Of a DNA stretch of 64,000 nt, positions 1 through 10,673 are shown piece by piece; position 1 is the stretch's first letter; each line of letters begins with the position of its first letter. Source of the stretch: Lampris incognitus (Eukaryota; Chordata; Actinopteri; Lampriformes; Lampridae); NCBI RefSeq assembly GCF_029633865.1, contig NC_079215.1:47615786-47679785 (forward strand), read 5' to 3'. Below the pieces are notes generated by a model that was given only the letters and a program-made list of their open reading frames with translations, made no database searches and was not told the origin of the DNA. The translations under genes were made by a program, and so were the position numbers.

Positions 1-524
1 TAGCTAAGGAGAGATGCATGGAGCAGCATAGAAAACGTTCTAACAAGAAGAAACTGATGTCTTTTAGTGAGAGGTGCAGAATCGACTGGAAAATTTGAAC
101 TGGATTTTATTTAAATATCAGTCAGAAACAACAGGACACAACCCACAATTATGAGTTTTCATGGTAAAACTATCTTTTCAAACATTAGGCCTACTTACCT
201 TCCTTTGCACAAGTATCTCCTCTCTGAGCATTGAACAGATGAATAAATGGGACTACGCTCTGCCCTCTTTTACGTTACATAGGTGGGTAGATGTAATCCC
301 GATAGTTAACCATTCATTAAGCCTTTTAGGAAGTAGAAACATGCCTATATGGAAGTGTATTTGGTCTACCTCCACCAACTAAATTGAGGGAAATTACACA
401 TAGGTCGAGCTTGTCTTGTGCTATGCATTGATCTGGTCTGGGCAGGCAGATGGCACAAGTTATGGTCATCATTGACACTAAAATCCTCCCACATAGCAAG
501 TCATCAAAATACTAATGAACATAC

Positions 525-578
<54 letters not shown>

Positions 579-2303
579 CAGCTCAATCGATTAGCAAATT
601 GAACAAATTTATAGAATTCACATTTTTAAATTCCATGATTTTCATGAAAGTTATTCAAAATACGTAATTGAAAGAAATCCATCAGCTATCTGAGTGGACA
701 TCTTTGGCACGTGAGCATTTCATAGCTCAGTAGTAAAAGCATATTTGCAACAAGGTTCAGGAATTCATGAGGAAGGACAACCCAAGACTGGCTCTCAAAT
801 TTGAGCAAGACTTAAATTCGAAGCTTCGAACCAAACTCCTTTTTCCGGCGCATTCCACGGTCTTTGGTAGGCCCTTTGCAGGAGCTGAGAGCAAACACCT
901 CTCGAACAGTTCTCACAGATAAACACACACCGCCCAGTGTGTCGCATTTCCCTGGGCTTCTGTCATTCAAGTCCAGTCAAGTAGATCATTGTCTCCCCGC
1001 CTGCTGAACGACACACACATACTACAAACAGTTAATCACAAACAGGTGAGCCTTGTTGCTACCTAAGATGAGCCGTTCCCGGTTCTCCTTGGCTATCTTC
1101 GAAACCACATACTGCATAGTTCTTAAGGAACATGTACTGCGCACACACACACATTCATAAATATATACATACACAGCTGCAGTAGAGACAGTCCTGACAA
1201 AATAGCAGTGTGTACAGCAGCTAATGAAATTTTAATTGAAATGGAGACTTCGGTTTGAGATTAACAATCTATCATGTTGCTGTTGAGAAGCTGACTCAGC
1301 CTTTGGCGTTGAATTATAGCGGGCTGAATCCCAAGGCAGCCGTCGCATGCTGGTGTCATTCTAGGACTCTATTTTTTCTCATCGTTCTACAACAACGCAT
1401 GACAGTTTGGGAGCCCGTTGACAGCTCCTCTGTGGCTTGAAAACAACAAAGCTATTCCATCTGGCACAAATTGTCCTAAAAGATGCACTCTTTGTGCTGT
1501 CCTCTTAAGACCGGTAGCCGGACAAGTGTCGAGTGAATGGCGAATGTGTTTTTTGTTTTTTTTTTTACAGTAGGGAAAGATTGGCTGGATTGAAATGATG
1601 AGCAGGTTGCAGCTCAGCAGTGTCTGGCCCAAGCAAATGGAAAAGACTGTTTTCTACTGTGATATGCTGTCGCTTACAGAGAGAAAAAAAGGGGGGGATG
1701 GAAAGGCCGATAACACGTTCATCAGTCGATCAATGAATCGCTGCCTAAATATAGGAAGTCGTCAGTTAAGTAGCTTTTCGTCGCTATGCCTGGATAGTAA
1801 TTTTCTGAAGTGGTGTATCAAGATCTAAGCCCAACGGATTGTGGGAGAATTTGCTTTAGCCCGGGGGATTTGTACTTTTCAGGGAATCCTCCGCCATTAT
1901 ATTAGTTCTGGCTCTATTGTAGGGGCAGGATCTTAGACGCTATTTGTAAATGAATCTCGGGGATAGTGAATCATCACTACTCCCATGCACAGGTTACACA
2001 TGAGGAGGAAAATCCATGAGGAGGCCCCATGAATTATAGCACAGAAAGGAATGAGATTTTATTATTGTGTTGCACGTACAATTACGCCCAGCCTGCGTGG
2101 GCTAACAGGACACCATCAATTCAAACAAGCCAGGACCAGAGTACAGCGTATACATTGTCAAACCACAGAGAGAGAAAATAAAGAAACAACTAAAGCATCT
2201 TTGTCATTCAGACCTCTTACTGAGTAGGACAAAGCTCCTGAGTCACTGACAGAGGCTTACTATGTATTACTGAAAAATCAAAATAAATATTAATTAAACA
2301 ATA
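1..2303. other. no gene recognised
   Basis: Apart from the TA microsatellite, only short unconvincing frames are present. No splice-flanked segment resembling the missing usp43 N-terminus was seen. Confidence 0.6.
525..577. repeat. (TA)n microsatellite
   Basis: About 50 bp of uninterrupted TA. Confidence 0.97.
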
Positions 2304-3960
2304 TTATCTTGCCTTCTTTTGCAGGCTTTTGAGAAAAAAGTTTGCAGACTTGAAAACATCAAAATTAAACAGCCATTCCGGGTTTTGCTCATCTCTACAC
2401 CAGAATATTTCAGGGGTTTGTCGGGCAATTTCAAGGAACATTAACTCTCTTAAGCCATCATAGTTTGTGCAGTACAAAAGAAAATGAAACTCACTTTCCC
2501 CTTCACCCAAATTACACAGCTCACACAGTCTGTTTTCCTCTAGAATATTTTTGAATCACACCACCAAAATGGCCAGAGGAAGAAAAACAGCTCTCAACTG
2601 TGCAACCAAAGATCTTTGACTTCTAGATAAACTTCCTATTGTTACCGAACCAGGAGTAGCCTGGAAACTCAATCTGGTCATCGTGTGATAGGTGTTTCAT
2701 TTAATGAATTGATATCAGGGTTTAGAGTCTGCAATAGTAAGATTCTGAGATTCAAGCTAGTCCATCCATTAATGTTCCAGTGTGCCAGGGACAAACAAAA
2801 AGGAACAATGTTGCTTACAGCTGGGCAGGTCCTCCTCAGCCTCTCGCACCTGCTGCAGGTAATCCTGCTCGGGCGGCGGCAGTTGCTTCAGGGTTGGTCC
2901 GCTTTGTCAGACGGCCACTCCTCGAGATATAGAAGTCCTTTTTGACTGGTATCTTCTGAAGAAACATTTTGAAGTTGAGCTCAAGGATCCGATCAGTATA
3001 GGACTTGGCTGATCTCAAATAAACCTTTTTAAACTGGTTGTTACTATTCAGTTTTTGTTTACACCTAAGCACAGCCACCTTGTCCTGCGCTGGACTGAAG
3101 GGGGCTTTTAACAGTCCTGGGCCAGGTCCTCTTGCTCACCTTCTCAGCACTCCTATAGTTTCTGGTACAGGATCACATTCCAGACCAATCTCCAGTAGCT
3201 CTCTTGGTAACACTTCATTTTAGGGGGTCGGGAATTACCTAGTAATTTCCTAGTAATAAGGTGGTAATTATCACATAATTTCTTAGAAATAAGGTTGAAA
3301 TTTTCTAGTAATAATGTGGTAATTATCACGTAATTTCTTAGGTTGAAATTACCTTGTAATTTCCTAGTAATAAGTTTTTATAGGTAATTTACAGCTAACC
3401 CTAACCCAAATTACAAGGTAATTTCAACCTTCTTTCTAAGAAATTACGTGATAATTACCACCTTATTACTAGGAAATTACTAGGTAATTTCCGACCCCAC
3501 CGACCCCCTAAAATAAAGTGTAACTGCTCTCTTTTTATTTTCATTCAAGTCTTCCCCATCATCATAAGGAAGGCCCATCATGATGATTGACACGTCAGGA
3601 TTAAATTTATCAGCGAGATTGGGGCTGGTATATTTTCCTCAAGCAAATCCAGCCGCAATTTTAAGATACCGATTTCCAGGTCAATACTTTCCTTTATTTC
3701 TTTAACTGACTTCTTGAGTTCAGCTTTCATAGTCCCCCCCCCCCCAGGAATCCATGCATGCTGTCCACTACGCTGTTAAACTGTCTTTATCCATCCTTGT
3801 TTGTAGTAGCTTCATCTCTTTCAGCAACACGTTCGTTTCTTCATCTTCATCTCTGTGCTGCACTCGGTGGCGCATGTTAATTGATTTTTCCACCATGGTA
3901 GCTATTCATCAAGTAGCTTTTTCATTTGTCCAGCAAATTTAGTTACCCCGTTTCATAAAT
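2304..3960 (-). mobile_element. LINE remnant: ORF1, start of ORF2 endonuclease, and ORF2 C-terminus with middle deleted
   Basis: On the minus strand, a coiled-coil-like stretch (MKAELKKSVKEIKESIDLE near 3.7 kb) leads to an ORF1 C-terminal region (VYLRSAKSYTDRILELNFKM). An endonuclease-like start (LAHWNINGW, DQIEFPGYSW) follows at about 2.63-2.80 kb. The sequence then jumps to the ORF2 C-terminal zinc-knuckle-like segment LEENRLCELCNLGEGESEFH followed by FLLYC at about 2.30-2.56 kb. Most of the reverse transcriptase is absent. A palindromic MITE is inserted at 3206-3525. The clade assignment is uncertain. Confidence 0.65.
3206..3525. mobile_element. palindromic MITE with 8-bp target duplication
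   Basis: GCTCTCTT occurs immediately before (3198-3205) and after (3526-3533) the element. The terminal inverted repeats are GGTAACACTTCATTTTAGGG and, inward from the right, AGTTACACTTTATTTTAGGG. Most of the interior is also palindromic, built from units such as TAGTAATTTCCTAGTAATAA, so the whole 320 bp can fold back. The loop holds CTAACCCTAACCC. There is no coding sequence. The 8-bp duplication points to a hAT- or P-like mobiliser. Confidence 0.87.
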
Positions 3961-4398
3961 GTTTATCCACCAGAATTCCCTTTGTAACTTGCCGTCTTTG
4001 TTGTGGTTGTATTAGTTTTGACTACATTTAGTCACAGACACCAGCGTACACCTGGTGCCCAGCAGCCATTTTCTGATTATCAGAGTGTCAGCACAGAAAT
4101 GAATTAGTGCCGGAGTACCACAGCTGTCTCCTGCTTCACCTTCGAAATCTGTAAAGCCTTGTAATGTAGTGCATAGGAAAGAACTTGGATTGAAGCACAG
4201 AGAGGTTTTGGCCACTAACTTTGTGCGATGTTCGACCTGGGACCGCTCGATAAGGGGGGGGGGGGTAAAACACAGGTGTTCCCTTGGTGGTGGAGATGAT
4301 AGTGGTCTGTCAATATCAAAACAGAGTGGGTTGTGGGAGATGCCCTCACAAAAAGGCCAACTGGGCAAAAGGAAAGAGAGAGTGAGAGACAATGAGTT

Positions 4399-4399
<1 letters not shown>

Positions 4400-4430
<31 letters not shown>
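4400..4430. repeat. (GT)n microsatellite
   Basis: About 15 GT units, followed by other short CA and CT runs to about 4.6 kb. Confidence 0.95.
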
Positions 4431-4431
<1 letters not shown>

Positions 4432-4715
4432 TTTGATAGGAGAGGATCACCCTGAGAAGGAGCCAAAGCAGTCATCTCAGTGGAGATAAAAGGATCTGTC
4501 ATGGATTGACACTGCCTCTTCACATACACACACACAGAGGCACATTCATCTCTCTCTCTCTCACACGCACATGCACCTACACACTTGCATTTATACATGC
4601 CCACCAACTCACCTACATACAGTACGATAAAGACACTATTTCACTGACTCTCTCTTTTTCCCCTCACCCCTTCACCATTGTCTTCTACACATCACAAAAA
4701 AGTGTACACACACTC

Positions 4716-4902
4716 CCTCACATCGGATAAGGAACAACTCTAAAAAATCTGTTAACAGGGAGGAAAATATAGGAAGAAACCTCAGGGAGAGTAACAGAGG
4801 AGGGCTCTCTCTCCCACGATGGACAACGTGCAATGGATGTTGCGTGTACACAATTTACAGAACACAACATTGAAAGAGGATAACAGAATTATAATTGATT
4901 CT
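4716..4902 (-). repeat. R3 dispersed retroposon fragment
   Basis: Shares AACCTCAGGGAGAG, GGCTCTCTCTCCCACGATGG and GTACACAATTTACAGAACAC with the 58.2-59.05 kb copy. Orientation is set by the tail seen at 15.4 kb. It shows the uninterrupted order of the parts. Confidence 0.75.
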
Positions 4903-5337
4903 TTATTTCCCCCCCTTTTCCCCCCAATTGTATCTAAGCCAGTTACCCCACTCTTTCAAGCGGGCCTGGTCGCTGCTCCAGCCCCTCTGCCAATCCAGGG
5001 AGGGCTGCAGACTACCACATGCCTCCTCTGATACATGCGGAGTCGCCAGCCACTTCTTTCCACGTCACAGTGAGGAGTTTCAGCAGGGGGACGTAGTGCG
5101 TGGGAGGCTCACGCTATAACCCCCAGTGCCCTCCCCCCCGGACAGGCAGCCTGACCGACCAGAGGAGGCGCTAGTGCAGCGACCAGGACACATAACCACA
5201 TCCGGCTTCCCGCCCGCAGACACAGCCAATTGTGTCTGAAGGGACGCCCGACCAAGCTGGAGGTAACACAGGGATTTGAACCGGCGATCCCTGTGTTGGT
5301 AGGCAACGGAATAGACCGCTATGCTACCCGGACGCCC
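4903..5337 (-). mobile_element. SINE-A copy 1 (full length)
   Basis: Reverse complement of the family: the tRNA-like head lies at the right (GGACGCC... TAGCATAGCGG A box; GGTTCAAATCC B-box region), and the 3' end CCAATTG/CCCCTTTTCC at the left. It directly follows an R3 copy. Confidence 0.9.
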
Positions 5338-6230
5338 TAGCTGCTTGAAATTTGACATGTGTTTTTGTTTCTTCTTTCATGTATTTATCCTATTTTTCAT
5401 CGAAACGTGCTTGTGCGGTCATTAAGCCTTTCAGCTTATTAAGACAACGCCACTCAGCTACTCACTCACGCAAAAGCTTTAAGTTCTCAGCTCTTTAGGT
5501 TCCAAAGTGTTTTTCTTTTGGCAATGCACTTCAGCTCCCAATTCTGCCAGGAGGTGATTGTTTCAGCTCCCCATTTTTTTTCAGCAATGCAATGTATTTC
5601 AGTTTTTTCAGGGAATGCAGTTAAGATTTCAGCATTTTCAGCTTCTTTAGGTGGTGACTTCAGCTTCCAGCTGCCATTATTACACTTTGGCTTGCAGGAT
5701 TTACAGTAAAGCAACGCAATGCAGTTCGGCTTTTTCAGCCAATTCAGCTCAGATTTGAGCTTTTTCAGCAATGTTTGGCAAAGTGCTTAAGCATCAAGCT
5801 AGCCTACCCAGTTTCCCCAGAAACTGCACTTTCTAGTTATAGTCTGTGCTCTGATTTCTCTGCACCTCTGGTATGTGTTCTCAAATTACCTGGTATGTAA
5901 CGTCCACATCAACACCAACTGGTCTCCTAAGGCCACACAGAAAGTCGATAGATACTGAATACAGGCTTCGTGAGTATCGACAGAGCAGGATCTGGCCATG
6001 AGCCTGTTTCCACACCTGTGACTCGTGACACAACACAGTATGCACCTGCCAGCCAACCAGCAGAGCAGATGCTGTTGAGTAATAGTGTGAGACTTCCTCC
6101 TGTGGGGACTGACTGGTCAGTCTGGCCTGGTGAGGGGAAAAGACAACCATCCTGATTTCTTTCTTGGTTCACATTCTTGAGCACATCGACTACAGTCTCA
6201 ATACAGCCCCATTGTTTTTTTGTGTTTTTT
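5338..6230. other. no gene recognised
   Basis: Contains a stretch rich in TTCAGC/CAGCTC-like words (about 5.45-5.78 kb) that opens frames by composition. Also a short open stretch at 5970-6155 with no family resemblance. Confidence 0.55.
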
Positions 6231-6686
6231 GGGGGGGGGGTTTCCCCTTTTTCTCCCCAGTTGTACTTGGCTAATTACCCCACTCTTCCAAGCCATCCTG
6301 GTCGTTGCTCCACCCCCTCTGCCAATCTGGGGAGGACTGCAGACTACCACATGTCTCCTCCGATACATGTGGAGTCGCTGGCCGCTTCTTTTCACCTGAC
6401 TGGAGTTTCACTGGGGGGACGTAGCCACCAGGAGGATGTAGCACATGGGAGGATCACGCTATTCCCCCCAGTTCCCCTCCCCTCCCCCCCTGAACAGGTG
6501 CCTTGATCAACCAGAAGGGGTGCTTTTGCAGCGACCAGGACACATACCCACATCCGGCTTCCCACCCGCAGACATGGCCAATTGTGTCTGTAGCCCGACC
6601 AAGCTGGAGGTAACATGGGGATTCGAACATGCAATCCCCGTGTTGGTAAGCAATGGAATAGACCACTACACTACCCATCGCACCCC
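6231..6686 (-). mobile_element. SINE-A copy 2
   Basis: Same family, minus orientation. It has a short internal duplication of the GGGGGACGTAG region and a diverged head (CTACCCATCGCACCCC). Confidence 0.88.
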
Positions 6687-7079
6687 GTTGTCATATTTTA
6701 ACTTGTAATTTATGTGTCCATTTGGCTGTTACCGCTGCAAAAAAAAAAGAAGTTTACTATAAGTCTGATCCACAGTTATGAAAAGTTGAATATAGTCTGG
6801 TGAAGTTTGATGGGCTGCATCTGGGTTTAGATTTGGGAAGGCACATTTCCAGACAGGTGTTGTCACTGCTGTGCTTTTTGAGGCAGCTTTTTGATGCAGC
6901 CAGATGCAAAACGCCTCCAGTAATGTAAAACATGGCATCCACAGCAATCTTCTTTGACTTATGCTTTAATTTTAGCAGGATGGTTCAAATGCGCTCATAT
7001 TGCACCTCCAATAAATCCATCATAAAGTTTAGCCTCCGTCAAGCATGTGATGCCGATACAAGAGGGAATAAGAAACCAA

Positions 7080-7235
7080 AGATGGAGGGGGGGGGGACAT
7101 AAGGGTGAAGAAAATGAGCAGAGAAGAGGGAGAAGATGAGCAGAAAGAAGGCAAGGAAGAAAAGGAGAGAAGGGGGTAGCGGAGGAGGTTGGGTAATAGA
7201 GAAGGAGGGAGGAAAAGAGAGGGGCAGCATCAGAT
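7080..7235. repeat. polypurine tract
   Basis: Roughly 150 bp, almost entirely A and G on the plus strand (GGAGGGGGGGGGGACA, GAAAATGAGCAGAGAAGAGG and on). Confidence 0.8.
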
Positions 7236-8123
7236 GCGTTTGTCTGCCTGCCGTTAACCTCATCTGTTATTTCACAGCTGGCTGTTGTCAGGGGCAACGG
7301 AGTGTGAGACGGCTGGTTGCTGTGTGGACCTGTGATTCGTCTCGGAGCTAAGCCCAAAGCCTCATGAGGACTTTTAGCTGTGTGTACAGATTGTGTTGAC
7401 AGGGGTCATTCACCTAATAACAAACTACTTGAGAGATTAGTCCCGCTGATCCCACATGTGGCCGAACCCAGTCTTGCCGATCATCCATTCTTCTTTTACT
7501 GTTTTCCCATTGCAAATCACTAAATAGTCATACAGCTAGCCTATATGGCATGTTCTTCTGAACGTTGGGTGGGGGGGTTGAACAGTGAAATGCTGAAGAG
7601 TTGTTTAATGTGATTGTTTTAAGACATTAGCCTGACAAACGCTGTCTCAAAGACCTTTTTTATAAAATAATCTGTATTCGTATAGAGGAGCCAGTGTTTT
7701 CTGGTATTCGGGTTTTGGCTCTGCTCAGTACAGTGCCGTTTCTTTCAGATGAATTTCAGATGACCTCATCTTATTGCCATGAGACGAGTCTGCGGATGGG
7801 AAGTCCACCCCTGCATCCAAAATGAACAAAAGTTACAAGGTGTTTTGTGTCTTCCCAGATCTGAAAACAGAATGAAAAATTATCCCCGTTGTTGCAATAA
7901 TGAGTGAAACATATTGATTTTTTTTTTCTAAATCGCATCACTGCTTCTGTCATGGCTGACGACCCGAAATGCTTGGAGTCATCACGGACAGTGTGGACAG
8001 GGGAGATCAGGCAGGAAAAGGAAATAAATGAATAAAAGATTGTGACAAGGGGATAGATCAAGAAATAGATCATTAATTGAGAGAAAACTCGAGATGCCTG
8101 GAGAGGTGGTAGAAGGAAAGGAC

Positions 8124-8124
<1 letters not shown>

Positions 8125-8175
<51 letters not shown>
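8125..8175. repeat. (CA)n microsatellite
   Basis: About 24 units with a terminal ACAT interruption. Confidence 0.97.
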
Positions 8176-8178
<3 letters not shown>

Positions 8179-8650
8179 ACACTCACACACACAACTCTGT
8201 TTAATCTGTTTCTTCTTTCTGACTCGACTATGTTACATGAATCTGCTGCTGTCCCTTTCTGTCTTCTTTTATTTTCATTATCTCTTTCTATATCTGCCAG
8301 TGTCTGAATCTCTCTCTCTCTCTCTTTCTGTCTCACTCCCTCTCTCTCCCCCTTCTCTCTGTACATATCCTGTGTCCAACTGAGAATATGAGGGAGAGGA
8401 GGTGAAACGGAGACTGGCAGTGGATTTTCCCATCTCGCTCGCAGTTGGGAGGGTGATATTTTGTCATGCATCTTTGTACTGGTTTCTACTCAACACCTAA
8501 AAAAGCCCTTTCACACAATACAGTTGCACAACAACAGTGAAACAGCTGTAACAGATGTTCTTAATTCAGTTGGTCAGACACCTGTAACTAATGCACCATA
8601 CCCCATTCACCTCCACTTGCTACACTGAAGGAGTTAAAAGTGAAATTGTT

Positions 8651-9092
8651 GGGGGCGTCCGGGTAGCATGGCGGTCTATTCCGTTGCCTGCCAACACGGG
8701 GCTTGCCGGTTCGAATCCCCGTGTTACCTGCGGCTTGGTCGGGTGTCCCTACAGACACAATCGGCCGTGTCTGTGGGTGGGAAGCCGGATGTGTGTATGT
8801 GTCCTGGTCACTACACTAGCGCCTCCTCTGGTCGGTCGGGACACCTGTTCGTGGGGGAGGGGGAACTGAAGGGAATACCGTGATCCTCCCACGCGCTACG
8901 TCCCCCTGGCGAAACTCCTCACTGTCAGGTGAAAAGAAGCGGCTGGTGACTCCACATTGGAGGAGGCATATGTTAGTCTGCAGCCTTCCCAGCATCGGCA
9001 GAGGGGGTGGAGCAGTGACCGGGGACGGCTTGGAAAATAGGGTAATTGGCAAAGTACAATTGGGGAGAAAGAGGGGGAAAACTAAAAAAACA
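8651..9092 (+). mobile_element. SINE-A copy 3 (reference copy, 15-bp target duplication)
   Basis: This full copy is flanked by AAAAGTGAAATTGTT at 8636-8650 and 9093-9107. It starts GGGGGCGTCCGGGTAGCATG (A box TAGCATGGCGG), with a B box GGTTCGAATCC about 36 nt on. A conserved core follows and the end is GGGGAGAAAGAGGGGGAAAA. The exact duplication defines the family limits (442 bp) and shows target-primed insertion. The family name is not known to me. Confidence 0.95.
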
Positions 9093-9107
9093 AAAAGTGA
9101 AATTGTT

Positions 9108-9693
9108 CTTTCTCACTGTGACTTGGGGACCACATCCACTCTTGTCTGAGAAGATAAAAAAGGATAATTTCACAGAATAATAGTTTCATTGGTAGTATTA
9201 GCCACATATTAAATATTATAACCACTAGAGTGAGTACGTAAAACAAAGTAATTATATTTTTCATTTTTGTAGTGAGCTAAAAAAAGGGTGCCTAGTGTTA
9301 TTTAGTGGCCAAATAAATTCTCAGTACACTCACTTGAAACGAAACTGACTGCAGCCTTGTGCTGTTGTGCATCTCTTACTACAAAACTGAAAATAAGGTT
9401 GACAAGGAGATGGGGAGGGTACAACAAAGGTGTAGTGGAAGCAAATAAATGAATAAATAAATAAATAGGCTGTATGAATAAATGAATATGTATCTAAAGG
9501 GCGTCATTTACTTTGGAAATATTCATCCAACACTTCATCCACTTCATCAAACACATCTTTTCACACTTTTTCGGCACTTTGCATTACCACAAGGCATATA
9601 TTATTTCCGGAAAATTCCATCTCATTATCTCACATATAAGAACATGTGGCCTTTTCAATGTGCTGTTTGCCTCTGAGGTATTTTTTTTCACTA
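9108..9693. other. A/T-rich non-coding gap
   Basis: No gene or recognised repeat apart from a short ATAA/AATG-type run near 9.45 kb. Confidence 0.6.
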
Positions 9694-10673
9694 AGTTGCC
9701 AGTTTATTAGGTAAACTTCTGAAGCAGAGTGTTGTATCTCATTTGACCTTCAGAATGGATGAATTCTACACGATGCCGGATGCGTCGTGCAGGAATGATG
9801 CACCATGCAGAAATGATTGCATTGCGCAGTTGCTGAAAATTGGACGACTTCAGAGGCTTGCTGTGAACAGCCCTTTGCACCTCATCCCAAAAATGCTCGA
9901 TAGGGTTGAGATCCGGAGACTGTGCAGGCCACTGAAGCAATCAAAACTCCCTGTCATGTTCCCGGAACCATTCGGTGTGCCGTGTGACAGGAGGCGTTTT
10001 CATGCTGGAAGTGTGAAAAATTGCAGCCATGAAGGGATCATCAGCAACGATGCTCAGATACGCTGTGCTTTTCAGATGCTCGTTCATGGGTATTAGGGGC
10101 ATGGCTGTGTGCCAGGTAAACATTTCCCACACCACAATACTGCCACCACTGGACTGTGCTGTTGACACCAAACAGGATGGCTTCATGGACTCACGTTGCT
10201 TGCACCAAATTCTGATCCTGCCATCATCATGATGCGAAAGGAACCTAGATTAGTCTGACCAGGCAACCTTTTTCCACTCCTCAATGGTGCAGCCTTGATG
10301 CTCCTGTGCCCACTCGATGCATGCTTTCTTGTTCTTCGCTCGACACCCGACATTGTCCTCGGCTGTTGTAGCCCATACAAGACAAAGTCTGACAAATGGT
10401 GTGTTCTGAGATGACGATCTGCACACCAATGTTGAATTCGGCTTTGATTTGCCAGGTTGTGGCCTGTCTGTTGGCTTGCACGATTTGTGCCATTCTCCTT
10501 TGACCCCTCTGATCCACAAGCGGTTTTCATCCACAGGATTGTCGAATATTGGTAGTGTTTGGCTTTGTGCACCAGTCTTGGTAAACCCTTGAAACAGCTG
10601 TGCATGAAAAGCCCAGGACAACAGCTGTTTGGGAGATGCTGGAACTGGCACGCCCAGTGCCAACTCGGTGTGC
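9694..10673 (-). mobile_element. Tc1/mariner element A, truncated
   Basis: The minus-strand transposase pieces run from an HTH region (SQTAVVLGFSCTAVSRVYQD) through VAWSD and SIVVWEMFTWHT to [20 protein letters not shown], the third catalytic motif of DD34E Tc1 transposases. Frameshifts and stops are present. The N-terminal end is cut by the terminal repeat of Tc1 element B, and I find no continuation on the far side of B. Confidence 0.88.

Larger units (their letters stand above)
6687..8650. other. non-coding, low-complexity patches
   Basis: Holds the polypurine tract, a CA microsatellite and a CT-rich segment (8.29-8.37 kb). No gene is supported. Confidence 0.6.

Noticed and set aside
4012..4607. 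Overlapping minus frames of 126-130 codons
   Set aside because: They run through a GT repeat and CT-rich sequence, with no conserved motif and no splice context.
5970..6155. 61-codon plus frame (MSIDRAGSGHEPV...) and overlapping minus frames
   Set aside because: No resemblance to a known family, no convincing splice sites, and both strands open to similar extents.
8651..8722. Apparent tRNA genes (A and B boxes)
   Set aside because: They are SINE heads: the sequence runs on into a 370-bp SINE body, and copies are dispersed with target duplications.
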